Source: Bacillota bacterium (GTDB taxonomy: Bacteria > Bacillota > Clostridia > Tissierellales > Sedimentibacteraceae). From it: a DNA stretch of 9,440 bases. The notes below the pieces were generated by a model. It saw only the letters and a program-made list of their open reading frames with translations, ran no database searches and had not been told where the DNA came from. The translations under genes and the position numbers were made by a program. The DNA lies in assembly GCA_029239575.1 (NCBI GenBank), contig JARBUP010000096.1, forward strand, positions 1 through 9,440. The letters run 5' to 3'. This document shows, in pieces, positions 1 through 6,840 of this stretch (its first letter is position 1; each line of letters opens with the position of its first letter).

Positions 1-2
1 TA

Positions 3-440
3 GAAATTTATTGTGGAGCAAGCACTGTAAAACAAAGTCGTCTGGAGCTTGATTATGCACTAAGAGAAGCAACATATGCTTTGCGTGCATGTAAAATTTT
101 ACAGAAGGAATATCTTACATTTTCAGATATTGGAGTTTACCAGTTTCTATTGCCATGCGAGCAAAATAGTTATTTGCAAGGTTTTGCAAACAGATATTTA
201 AAACCGTTGCTTGAAGAGGAATCTGAACAAAATAGAAAACATATGGAAACTGCAATTTCTTATGTATTAAATGGTGGGCAAATAAAGGAAACAGCTGCAC
301 AATTGAATATACATGAAAACACTGCAAGGTATCGTATTGAAAAACTTAAGGAAAAACTTGATTCTGATGTAACAGAATATGAGTTTTATTCCAATTTGAA
401 TTTAGCAATTAAACTATATCAGTTAAAAGATGAGATATAA
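3..440 (+). CDS. PucR/CdaR-type transcriptional regulator, C-terminal part (5' truncated by window)
   Basis: The reading frame is open from the left edge of the window, so the true start lies outside; 145 residues are visible. The C-terminal half matches the PucR C-terminal helix-turn-helix family (HTH_30): a helix carrying the conserved leader, then GGQIKETAAQLNIHENTARY, followed by RIEKL (about residues 91-117 of the fragment, bases 273-353), and a closing LNLAIKLYQL helix. The 'tA..L.iHeNTaryRieKL' pattern is the signature of this family. The upstream part (IYCGAS, then LDYALREATYAL) fits the end of the GGDEF-like middle domain that PucR/CdaR proteins carry before the helix-turn-helix. A TTG at 81 could be read as a start, but homology continues upstream of it, so I treat it as internal. 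Such proteins are usually DNA-binding activators of neighbouring catabolic genes responding to a small metabolite. The aminotransferase starts 51 bases after the stop, making the downstream locus the likely target; that is inference, and the ligand cannot be seen. Confidence 0.85.
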   Translation, partial: EIYCGASTVKQSRLELDYALREATYALRACKILQKEYLTFSDIGVYQFLLPCEQNSYLQGFANRYLKPLLEEESEQNRKHMETAISYVLNGGQIKETAAQLNIHENTARYRIEKLKEKLDSDVTEYEFYSNLNLAIKLYQLKDEI

Positions 441-491
441 ATTATATAAATAACGAATTTAGCAATATTTAAATAAAATTGGAGGAATATC

Positions 492-1613
492 ATGAAAATA
501 AAAACTTTTAAAGTAGAGCAATGGATGGATAAATATGAAAATGATGCAGTATATAATCTTGCTGAAACATGTATAGATTCACTTAGTTTACGTGAACTTT
601 TGACATTAGCAGGAGAGAATCCAGAAGAATTTCTTGCAGGTATTGCAGATATGAGAATGACATACAGCCATATACACGGTTCACCTGCACTTTTAGATGG
701 AATAAGCAGTCTTTACAAAAAAATAGGACCATCTCAGATTGTTCCTACACACGGAGCAGTAGGAGCTAATAATATGGCAATAATGACTATTATAGAACCT
801 AAGGACAATATGGTTTCTGTAATGCCCACATATCAGCAGCACTATTCTATTCCTGAGTCAATTGGAGCTGAAGTAAGAATTCTACAATTGAAACCTGAAA
901 ATAAGTTTTTGCCTGATTTATCTGAATTGAAGAAACTCGTAGACAAAAACACTAAGATGATTACCATCAATAATCCCAATAATCCATCAGGTTCATGGAT
1001 TCCATCAGGGATTATGGAGGAAATTGTAGAAATTGCAAGAAGCGTGGATGCTTATGTATTATGTGATGAAGTTTACAGAGGTATCAGCGAGGATGGAAGC
1101 TATATGCCATCTATTGTAGATTTATATGACAAGGGAATCAGCGTAGGTTCTATGTCGAAGGTATTTTCGTTGGCAGGATTGAGAATGGGATGGATCGCAA
1201 CAAGATCTTCTGAAGTTTTAGCAGCTGCAAGAGAACGAAGGGACTATGATACTATAAGTTGTGGTGTTTTAGATGATTTATTTGCAAGTATTGCATTAAA
1301 AAATAAAGATGCTATATTTGCAAGAAATCGTAAGATCATATTAAGAAATAGAGAAATTTTAGATAAATGGGTTCAAGGAGAAAAACATATTAGTTATGTA
1401 AGACCTGAAGCAGGAACTACTGCATTATTGTATTATGATTTTGATATTCCATCTAAAGAATTTTGTATAGAACTTATGAAAAAAACAGGAATTATGTTTA
1501 CACCAGGTGAATGTTTTGAGCTTGAAGGATGTGTGCGTATAGGATATGCATTTGATTCAAAAGAATTAGAAGTTGGCTTAAATAAATTCAGTGAATATTT
1601 AGCAACATTATAA
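492..1613 (+). CDS. class I/II PLP-dependent aminotransferase
   Basis: This is a 373-residue cytosolic fold-type I aminotransferase, a usual length for the family. Visible landmarks in order are THGAVGANN near 86-94 (phosphate-side glycine loop), NNPNNPSG at 160-167 (N164 is the conserved Asn that contacts the PLP O3'), DEVYRG at 192-197 (D192 pairs with the pyridine nitrogen, Y195 with O3'), SMSKVFSLAGLRMGW at 220-234 with K223 as the Schiff-base lysine, and a C-terminal CVRIGYA with R349 as the expected substrate-carboxylate arginine. All core residues are present, so the enzyme should be active. The start ATG follows GGAGG at 482-486 by five bases. Amino-acid specificity cannot be read from these motifs; the family also includes C-S lyases and capreomycidine-synthase-like enzymes, so an amino acid-modifying role other than simple transamination is possible. 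It sits between a PucR-type regulator and an M20D hydrolase, which suggests catabolism of an amino acid released by that hydrolase (inference). Confidence 0.92.
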   Translation: MKIKTFKVEQWMDKYENDAVYNLAETCIDSLSLRELLTLAGENPEEFLAGIADMRMTYSHIHGSPALLDGISSLYKKIGPSQIVPTHGAVGANNMAIMTIIEPKDNMVSVMPTYQQHYSIPESIGAEVRILQLKPENKFLPDLSELKKLVDKNTKMITINNPNNPSGSWIPSGIMEEIVEIARSVDAYVLCDEVYRGISEDGSYMPSIVDLYDKGISVGSMSKVFSLAGLRMGWIATRSSEVLAAARERRDYDTISCGVLDDLFASIALKNKDAIFARNRKIILRNREILDKWVQGEKHISYVRPEAGTTALLYYDFDIPSKEFCIELMKKTGIMFTPGECFELEGCVRIGYAFDSKELEVGLNKFSEYLATL

Positions 1614-1659
1614 TAACAAATAGTTAAACTAAATATTAAGCAATAATTTAAATAGTACA

Positions 1660-1713
1660 TGCTAAAACTTTGCACAGAACATAAATGGAGATTCACATTG
1701 CAAAGTTTTAGTA
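1660..1713 (+). repeat. long perfect intergenic inverted repeat (hairpin) between aminotransferase and hydrolase genes
   Basis: CTAAAACTTTGCA (1662-1674) is matched exactly by TGCAAAGTTTTAG (1699-1711). One G-T pair and one T-A pair extend the stem to 15 bp around a 24-base loop. Neither orientation is followed by a convincing T-run, so it is not a standard intrinsic terminator. It could be an operator, an RNA processing or stability element within a shared transcript, or a small mobile repeat. The function is unknown. Confidence 0.7.
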
Positions 1714-1752
1714 AATTATAAAATTTATAAAGCATATTAAGAAAGAGGCAAT

Positions 1753-2883
1753 ATGGATTTAAGTAGAGAACTTATAGAAATCAGAAGAGATCTTCATCAA
1801 ATACCTGAACCTGCTTTTCAAGAATATAAAACATCAAAATATATTGAAGAATATCTTATCAAATTAGGATATCATGTTGAGATAGTTGCTAAAACAGGTA
1901 TATTAGCATTTAAAAAGGGAAGAAGCGGCAAAAGACCTATTTGCTTTAGATCAGATATGGATGCACTTGAAGTTGAAGAAAAAACAGGTTTAGATTATGC
2001 ATCAAAAAATGGTTTTATGCATGCTTGTGGTCATGATGGTCATATGACTATTTTGTTAGGTTTTGCACGATATTTATCAGAAATTTCAGACATTAACAGA
2101 AGTATTGTTTTGCTTTTCCAACCTGGTGAAGAAAATGCAGGAGGTGCTGATGTAGTTTTAAATGACGAAAATTTTCAAAAGTATAATGTTGAAAAAATAT
2201 TTGGAATACATCTTCAGCCTGAAATTCCGGAAGGCATGATTGGATCGAAACCAGGTCCTTTTATGGCACAAATAATAGATTTTGATATATCCATAGAAGG
2301 AGTATGCAGCCATGGAGCACAGCCACATAAGGGAGTGGATGCAATATATGTTGCATCCAAGCTTATTGATAGCTATCAAAGTATAATAAGCAGAAATATT
2401 GATCCTATGGAACCTGCGGTATTATCAATAGGCAAAATAAACGGCGGAACTATGAGAAATCAAATATCAAATAAAGTAACCTTAGAGGGTACTTTAAGAA
2501 CTTTTAATATGGATGTCTATGAGTTTATTAAAAATAAAATGATTGATATTAATAATGGTCTTCAAAAAATGTTCAATGTAATAATAAATACTGACTTTAT
2601 TGATTTTTGTCCTCCTGTTGTAAATGATGAAGAATTATTTATTAAATTTAAAGAGATGATGGACAAAGATAAATTTATTGAAATGAAACCTATGACCATA
2701 TCTGAAGATTTTGGTTTTTATCAGCTGAAAATACCGGGTCTGTTTTTAATGCTTGGAATAAAAAATGATAAAAAAGGATTTATATATCCACTACATTCAT
2801 CACAATTTAATTTTAATGAAAATGTTTTAGTTGATGGAGTGGAAATATATAAAAAGATATTTGAAAAATCAAATGTTATTTAG
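1753..2883 (+). CDS. M20D-family metallo-amidohydrolase (aminoacylase / HipO / IAA-amino acid hydrolase type)
   Basis: This 376-residue protein has the usual length and full motif set of M20D peptidases, cytosolic binuclear metal hydrolases that cleave N-acyl-amino acids (acetyl, benzoyl, indoleacetyl) or small peptides. RSDMDALEVEE (66-76) is the early conserved Asp loop. MHACGHDGHM (89-98) provides the Cys92 and His94 ligands that mark M20D. QPGEENAGGA (123-132) contains the catalytic/ligand Glu pair E126-E127. GIHLQPE (151-157) gives His153 and YPLHSS (345-350) gives His348. The lid/dimerisation domain lies roughly at 170-290, with SHGAQPHKGVDAI (186-198) characteristic of it. The start ATG is preceded by a weaker Shine-Dalgarno sequence (GAAAGAGG). 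There is no signal peptide, so the substrate must be imported; the YfcC-type carrier downstream is the obvious candidate importer (inference). The exact acyl group and amino acid cannot be deduced. Confidence 0.93.
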   Translation: MDLSRELIEIRRDLHQIPEPAFQEYKTSKYIEEYLIKLGYHVEIVAKTGILAFKKGRSGKRPICFRSDMDALEVEEKTGLDYASKNGFMHACGHDGHMTILLGFARYLSEISDINRSIVLLFQPGEENAGGADVVLNDENFQKYNVEKIFGIHLQPEIPEGMIGSKPGPFMAQIIDFDISIEGVCSHGAQPHKGVDAIYVASKLIDSYQSIISRNIDPMEPAVLSIGKINGGTMRNQISNKVTLEGTLRTFNMDVYEFIKNKMIDINNGLQKMFNVIINTDFIDFCPPVVNDEELFIKFKEMMDKDKFIEMKPMTISEDFGFYQLKIPGLFLMLGIKNDKKGFIYPLHSSQFNFNENVLVDGVEIYKKIFEKSNVI

Positions 2884-2916
2884 TATTCAAAAATCCTTCG
2901 AAGGAACTTTAAAATT

Positions 2917-2970
<54 letters not shown>

Positions 2971-3008
2971 TTGGTTAATCAAACGCAAAATTTCAAATAG
3001 ATAAGTTA

Positions 3009-3014
3009 TATAAT
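3009..3014 (+). promoter_or_regulatory. possible -10 element upstream of the YfcC transporter
   Basis: A perfect TATAAT occurs about 84 bases upstream of the transporter start. No good -35 hexamer lies at 16-18 bases (TTTCAA at 2991-2996 is only 12 bases away), so in AT-rich DNA this could be chance. If used, the ATAA tract would end roughly 50 bases before the transcription start, just upstream of the -35 region. Confidence 0.25.
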
Positions 3015-3097
3015 ATGATTTTATTAGTTAATTTATTTTAGATGAAATCGTTAGCAAAAATGTTAAAACATAGTGATTAAAAATCGTGGAGGTATAT

Positions 3098-4615
3098 ATG
3101 AAGACAATGAATAAAAAGGGGATAAGAATTCCTCATACTTTAGTACTAATTTATTTAGTTGTTATTTTTTGTTCTATAATGACTTATTTTATTCCAGTGG
3201 GTGTTTTTGATGTAGAACAAAAAACTTATGTTCAGAACGGAGAGGAAGTAACAAGAACGGTATTGAAGCCTGAAACATTCAGAATTGTTAAAGATGAAAA
3301 CGGCAATAGTATAAAATATAATGCTCCTTTATTTGGAACAGAAGATTTTGGAGGAAAAACTGGTGCATTAAATGCAGTTTTTGAAGGAATGGTATCGGGT
3401 GATAAATGGGGTCCTGCTGTAGGTGTCATAGCGTTTGTTTTAGTAATTGGCGGTGCATTTGCAATAGTTATGAGAACTGGAGCAATTGATAATGGGCTTA
3501 ATACTATAATTTCTATATCGAATGGAAAAGAGTATTTGATTATACCTTTGGTTTATACAATGTTTTCATTGGGAGGAGCAACTTTCGGTATGAATGAAGA
3601 AGTTATTCCATTTGTAATGATATTAGCACCTATGACTGTTGCAATGGGATATGACTCGGTTACAGCGCTAATGATTACAATAGTTGCATCTGAAGTTGGA
3701 TTTGCAACATCTTGGATGAATCCTTTTGGAGTGGCGTTGGCACAAAGCATTGCAGATATACCTGTCCTTAGCGGAGCTGGTTTTAGAATGGTTATGTGGT
3801 TATTCTTCACGATTATGGGTGTTATATTTACTATGAACTATGCAAGAAAAATCAAAAAAAATCCAAGCTTATCAGTCAGCTATGAAAGTGATGACCATTT
3901 CAGAAATATATCAGGAAATATTGAAATAAAGTCTAAATTAGGAATTGGTGACAAATTAGTATTACTAACAGTAGTGCTTACAGTAATTTGGGTTGTATAC
4001 GGTGTAGTTGCATATAGCTATTACATACCAGAAATTGCATCTCAGTTTTTTGTTATGGGATTAATATCAGGAATAATAGGCGTTATATTTAAGTTGAATA
4101 ATATGGAAATTGATGATATAGCAACTTCATTTCAAAAGGGCGCTGCTGATTTGCTTGGTGCAGCACTTGTTATTGCTATTGCAAGAGGAATATTAATTGT
4201 CTTGGGTGGTGTAGATGCAAATACACCAAGTGTATTAAATACAATATTGTCTAAAGCAGGTAATTTGATAAGCGTGTTTCCACCTGCAATTTCCGCATGG
4301 TTCATGTTTATTTTCCAATCCATATTTAATTTTTTCATAATTTCCGGTTCCGGACAAGCAGCACTTACTATGCCTTTGATGGCTCCTTTGTCTGATATTG
4401 CTGGAGTTACAAGACAGGTAGGTGTATTGGCATATCAATTAGGTGATGGATTCACAAATTTAATTTTCCCAACAGCGGGAGTATTGATTGCTTGCTTATC
4501 TGCAGCAAGGTTGGACTATATAAAATGGGCGAAATTTCAAATTAAATATCAAGCTTTACTATTTTTAAGCGGAAGCATATTTATATTTGCAGCGGTTTTA
4601 ATTGGACTTAATTAA
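3098..4615 (+). CDS. YfcC-family (C4-dicarboxylate anaerobic carrier superfamily) membrane transporter
   Basis: This is a 505-residue polytopic inner-membrane carrier. It opens with the family hallmark KKGIRIPHTLVLIY, a first membrane helix and YFIPVGVF (about 30-47), followed by a soluble segment of about 50 residues. Hydrophobic helices then follow at roughly 113-134, 154-190, 196-225, 236-257, 295-316, 324-341, 360-379, 402-425, 455-478 and 487-503. Conserved polar stretches within or next to helices include GGATFGMNEE (169-178), VGFATSWMNPFG (210-221), SGSGQAALTMP (426-436) and GDGFTNLIFPTAG (459-471), the pattern of the YfcC/DcuC-like group. Members are linked to amino acid, arginine/ornithine or dipeptide movement, so the cargo here is unproven. 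The chosen ATG lies five bases after GGAGG (3088-3092); an in-frame GTG at 3086 overlaps that Shine-Dalgarno sequence and cannot be the start. It follows the hydrolase and aminotransferase and probably feeds them. Confidence 0.9.
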   Translation: MKTMNKKGIRIPHTLVLIYLVVIFCSIMTYFIPVGVFDVEQKTYVQNGEEVTRTVLKPETFRIVKDENGNSIKYNAPLFGTEDFGGKTGALNAVFEGMVSGDKWGPAVGVIAFVLVIGGAFAIVMRTGAIDNGLNTIISISNGKEYLIIPLVYTMFSLGGATFGMNEEVIPFVMILAPMTVAMGYDSVTALMITIVASEVGFATSWMNPFGVALAQSIADIPVLSGAGFRMVMWLFFTIMGVIFTMNYARKIKKNPSLSVSYESDDHFRNISGNIEIKSKLGIGDKLVLLTVVLTVIWVVYGVVAYSYYIPEIASQFFVMGLISGIIGVIFKLNNMEIDDIATSFQKGAADLLGAALVIAIARGILIVLGGVDANTPSVLNTILSKAGNLISVFPPAISAWFMFIFQSIFNFFIISGSGQAALTMPLMAPLSDIAGVTRQVGVLAYQLGDGFTNLIFPTAGVLIACLSAARLDYIKWAKFQIKYQALLFLSGSIFIFAAVLIGLN

Positions 4616-4803
4616 AAGAAAAATTATAGCGTGCAAAAATAAAAATTAATTTCGTTAAGTTCTTTTATAAACATTTAAATAAAATTGACAGAAAACTTTT
4701 AATTCAGGAATAAAATATTTTTTGAATTCTTGAATAAGTATTATTCTTGAAATAGTTGATTTTCATTTTAGTATTAAGCCCTTGGATTCCTCCCTTTATT
4801 TAG

Positions 4804-4840
4804 AAATATATCCTAAAAGCTCATATGGATATATTTTTTT
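4804..4840 (+). terminator. weak inverted repeat with T-run; possible terminator or operator
   Basis: AAATATATCC (4804-4813) pairs exactly with GGATATATTT (4827-4836) across a 13-base loop, and the sequence runs into seven Ts (4834-4840). The stem is 10 bp but has only two G-C pairs, so it would be a weak terminator for transcripts coming from the transporter. ATGGATATAT is also repeated directly at 4825-4834 and 4842-4851, which fits an operator over the deacetylase promoter equally well. Confidence 0.35.
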
Positions 4841-4854
4841 AATGGATATATAAT
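4826..4854 (+). promoter_or_regulatory. candidate promoter for the polysaccharide deacetylase
   Basis: TGGATA (4826-4831, four of six matches to the -35 consensus) and a perfect TATAAT (4849-4854) are separated by 17 bases. This would give a leader of roughly 55-60 bases before the ATG. Its -35 overlaps the right arm of the inverted repeat at 4804-4836. Confidence 0.45.
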
Positions 4855-4918
4855 ACGTATATCTTAATCGTATATATTAATTTTATATAAAAATATAAAG
4901 TTATTTGGAGGAATTAAA

Positions 4919-5662
4919 ATGAAAAATAAAATATTGATTTGTTTTATGTCTTTGATGCTGATTTTATCAGCTAATGTTCAAATATATGCTCAAGAAAATA
5001 CAAATATAAATGAGTCTGAAATTAACACTAATAGAAATATTGATTTAAATAAACCAATGGTAGCTTTGACATTTGATGATGGTCCATCTGAACAATATAC
5101 TCCAGCAATATTAGATGTATTAGAAAAAAATAATTCAGCTGCAACATTTTTCATTTTAGGCACTGAAATTGAAAATAATGAAGATATATTAGTTCGAATG
5201 GTTGAAGGTGGAAATCAAATTGGTAATCATAGTTACAATCATAAAAATCTAACCACACTATCTAATAAAGATTTAAATGAAGAAATGAGTTTGACGGATA
5301 AGAAAATAAATGAAGCAACTAAATATTATACTCCATCTATAATGAGACCGCCATTTGGATTTGTAAATAATGAATTTAATAAGAAAATATATAAACCAAT
5401 TGTACTTTGGTCCCTTGATACAAAAGATTGGGAAAATAGGGATACAGAAATCATAGTTAATAAAATTCTTGATAACGTAAAAGACGGAGATATAATTTTA
5501 ATGCACGATATATATGACAGTACGGCTAAAGCTGTGGAAATAGTTGTTCCTGAATTAATAAATAGGGGATACCAACTTGTAACTGTAAGTGAATTATATG
5601 AATATAAAAATACAACAACATTATTTAACGGTAAAGTATATAATAAGGGATTAACTAAATAA
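4919..5662 (+). CDS. secreted polysaccharide deacetylase, carbohydrate esterase family 4 (NodB domain)
   Basis: This 247-residue protein has an N-terminal signal peptide: a lysine-rich start, a hydrophobic core at about 4-19 and a likely signal peptidase I site after IYA (24|25). There is no lipobox, so it is probably released or wall-associated rather than a lipoprotein. A short Asn/Glu-rich linker leads to one NodB domain with all five CE4 motifs: TFDDGP (51-56, Asp53 as base and Asp54 as metal ligand), HSYNH (104-108, metal His104 and His108), RPPFG (143-147), DTKDW (167-171) and LMHDIY (194-199, catalytic His196). The enzyme should therefore be an active metal-dependent N- or O-deacetylase of the cell wall, acting on peptidoglycan GlcNAc/MurNAc or another polysaccharide; the substrate cannot be chosen from sequence. 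The start follows GGAGG (4907-4911) by seven bases. It appears to be a single-gene unit with its own promoter and terminator. Confidence 0.95.
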   Translation: MKNKILICFMSLMLILSANVQIYAQENTNINESEINTNRNIDLNKPMVALTFDDGPSEQYTPAILDVLEKNNSAATFFILGTEIENNEDILVRMVEGGNQIGNHSYNHKNLTTLSNKDLNEEMSLTDKKINEATKYYTPSIMRPPFGFVNNEFNKKIYKPIVLWSLDTKDWENRDTEIIVNKILDNVKDGDIILMHDIYDSTAKAVEIVVPELINRGYQLVTVSELYEYKNTTTLFNGKVYNKGLTK

Positions 5663-5691
5663 GTTTAAAATTTGAATTATAAACAAATAAA

Positions 5692-5740
5692 AGAAGAAGT
5701 AGCAAATATTTTAAAATTTAAAATATATGTTACTTCTTTT
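5692..5740. terminator. long A/T-rich hairpin, likely bidirectional terminator
   Basis: Bases 5692-5713 pair with 5716-5740 almost without interruption: AAGAAGTA (5694-5701) with TACTTCTT (5731-5738), then a mostly A-T inner stem with one mismatch. T-rich sequence follows on the + strand (5741-5763) and on the - strand (complement of 5681-5691). It lies between the convergent deacetylase and CMD-family genes and suits termination of both. Confidence 0.75.
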
Positions 5741-5749
5741 ATATATTAC

Positions 5750-6100
5750 TTATTTTTCTTTTTCAATAATATTTCTTAATATTAAAAGTCCTCTCATTGT
5801 TTTAGGGAAACCGCTTGTTGGTCCAACTAAAAGCAAAACATGTTCTATTTCTTCTTTTGTACATCCTGCTGCTAATGCTTTTAAAATATGAGTTCTTAAA
5901 GAATATTCATTTTGGCAATCTGCGGACAAAGCTATTTTTATAAGCCATCTTGTTTTTTCATCTAAAGGACCGCCTTTTTCATGTACTAATCTGCCATAAT
6001 GCTCATAAGCTTCATAAATATCACCGTGATTTTCAATTAAATAATTAAGATTTTTTTCAATTACATCAGAGTTATGAATGTTATTAACATCATTATTCAT
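5750..6100 (-). CDS. carboxymuconolactone decarboxylase (CMD)-family protein lacking CxxC
   Basis: This small 116-residue all-helical protein matches the CMD/AhpD superfamily. KTRWLIKIALSADCQNEYSL (49-68) followed by RTH, then ALAAGCTKEEIEHVLLLVG (75-93) and GFPKTM (97-102), give the core pattern 'H...A...G.t.eEI.evl....G.P'. His71 and the EEI motif (83-85) are conserved. The CxxC pair that makes AhpD-type members thiol peroxidase partners is absent: only isolated Cys62 and Cys80 are present, so a disulfide-reductase role is unlikely and the protein is closer to the PcaC-like or uncharacterised subgroup. Nothing nearby suggests protocatechuate degradation, so the true reaction is unknown. The start is well supported by AAGGTGG six bases upstream on the minus strand. 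It is divergent from the DUF3842 gene with a 200-base gap and convergent with the deacetylase gene. It is probably monocistronic. Confidence 0.85.
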   Translation of the reverse strand: MNNDVNNIHNSDVIEKNLNYLIENHGDIYEAYEHYGRLVHEKGGPLDEKTRWLIKIALSADCQNEYSLRTHILKALAAGCTKEEIEHVLLLVGPTSGFPKTMRGLLILRNIIEKEK

Positions 6101-6228
6101 TGTATTCCACCTTTTATCTATTTTTAAAAATATTATTCCCTAAATAATAAAAGCTAAACAATTTTAAAGAGTATTTAAGAAACAGTATTAAAAATATAAG
6201 GTGGTTTAAAATTAAATAATTAACTTAC

Positions 6229-6257
6229 TTGAACTTAAGATTTTTATATGATACCAT
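6229..6257 (+). promoter_or_regulatory. candidate extended -10 promoter for the DUF3842-DUF1893 pair
   Basis: TTGAAC (6229-6234) is followed after 17 bases by TACCAT (6252-6257), which is preceded by TGA (6249-6251), forming an extended -10. Transcription would start about 35-40 bases before the DUF3842 ATG. Confidence 0.5.
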
Positions 6258-6300
6258 ATTAATATTATATAAAAAATATCTATATATTTGAGAGGTTCAT

Positions 6301-6744
6301 ATGCATCATCGCAATAAAATTATTACGGTTGCTATCATAGATGGTCAGGGTGGCGGAATTGGAAAAGTTATTATAGAGAGATTAAAAAAAGAAAATTTAA
6401 ATATAAGAGTACTTGCGTTAGGTACAAATTCCATTGCAACTACTAAAATGTTAAAGGGTGGTGCAGATGAAGGCGCTACAGGAGAAAATGCTATAATATA
6501 TAATGCAAAAGAAGCTGATATTATAATAGGCGTTGTTGCAATTGTTATTGCAAATTCCATGTTAGGAGAAATGAGCCCGAGGATGGCCCAAGCAATTGGA
6601 GAAAGCAGTGCATTAAAAATATTGATTCCAAATGATAAATGCAATATTAAAATTGCAATACCAAATGAAATAACTCTTCAACAATCAATTGATGATGCGG
6701 TATTAAAAGTAGGAAAATATATTGATTACCATCTAAATATGTAA
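6301..6744 (+). CDS. DUF3842 family protein
   Basis: This 147-residue protein closely follows the DUF3842 pattern. A beta strand and glycine loop IIDGQGGGIGK (12-22), ALGTNSIATTKMLKGGAD (39-56) with GATGENAI (58-65), EADIIIGVVAIVIANSMLGE (71-90) with MSPRMAQAIG (91-100), and ILIPND (107-112) are the family's conserved blocks. The first block resembles a Rossmann-like dinucleotide or nucleotide-binding loop, so a small cytosolic nucleotide- or cofactor-binding role is conceivable, but no activity is known to me for this family. The usual 'GPIGI' inside the ADIIIG block reads GVVAI here, a mild departure. The start ATG sits five bases after GAGAGG (6290-6295). The gene is followed at 96 bases by a DUF1893 gene on the same strand with no terminator-like hairpin plus T-run between them, so they are probably co-transcribed. 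Confidence 0.9.
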   Translation: MHHRNKIITVAIIDGQGGGIGKVIIERLKKENLNIRVLALGTNSIATTKMLKGGADEGATGENAIIYNAKEADIIIGVVAIVIANSMLGEMSPRMAQAIGESSALKILIPNDKCNIKIAIPNEITLQQSIDDAVLKVGKYIDYHLNM

Positions 6745-6810
6745 ATGAAAAATTATATTATAATGTTTAATTGTATAAATATTTAGTGACTGAACTAGTG
6801 ATAATAAAAT

Positions 6811-6830
6811 ATTTAGTATTATTACTAAAT
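6811..6830 (+). promoter_or_regulatory. hairpin abutting the DUF1893 ribosome binding site
   Basis: ATTTAGTA (6811-6818) and TACTAAAT (6823-6830) form an 8-bp perfect stem with a TTAT loop. The stem ends at the base before the GGAGG at 6831. ATTTAGT also occurs at 6781-6787 and TAGTGA at 6784-6789 and 6796-6801, so the gap holds a cluster of related short repeats. It may modulate translation or be an operator; there is no direct proof of either. Confidence 0.4.
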
Positions 6831-6840
6831 GGAGGTTAAA

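Larger units (their letters stand above)
4616..4918. other. 303-base intergenic region: no gene, several repeats
   Basis: No credible coding region is visible on either strand. Items seen: TTGACA at 4685-4690, with only a badly spaced TAAAAT after it (20 bases); a weak hairpin pairing AATTCA (4701-4706) with TGAATT (4723-4728); a 9-base direct repeat ATTCTTGAA at 4726-4734 and 4743-4751; GAATAA-GTA-TTATTC at 4732-4746; and the inverted and direct repeats near 4804-4851 listed separately. The transporter gene therefore lacks a clear terminator close to its stop. Confidence 0.6.

Noticed and set aside
2894..2905. Palindrome TCCTTCGAAGGA after the hydrolase gene as a terminator
   Set aside because: It can form only a four-pair stem with a tetraloop and no T-run follows; too weak to claim.
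2982..2996. AAACGC-containing stretch as a catabolite repression (cre) site
   Set aside because: The flanking TG and the 3' half of the consensus are missing.
3086..3097. In-frame GTG as the transporter start
   Set aside because: The GTG overlaps the GGAGG at 3088-3092 and has no Shine-Dalgarno sequence of its own; the ATG at 3098 has ideal placement and family-like N-terminal length.
3232..4438. Antisense open frames within the transporter gene
   Set aside because: They are shadows of a well-supported membrane protein gene and show no start signals or family resemblance.
4685..4716. Perfect TTGACA as a promoter -35
   Set aside because: The nearest -10-like TAAAAT is 20 bases away, outside the normal spacing, and 200 bases from the next gene.
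6196..6220. AAGGTGG as a ribosome binding site for an extra small gene before DUF3842
   Set aside because: No start codon follows at suitable spacing and the downstream frames close quickly.
6829..6840. Upstream ATG for the DUF1893 gene
   Set aside because: It overlaps the GGAGG that serves the ATG at 6841; the added residues MEVK are not part of the family pattern.
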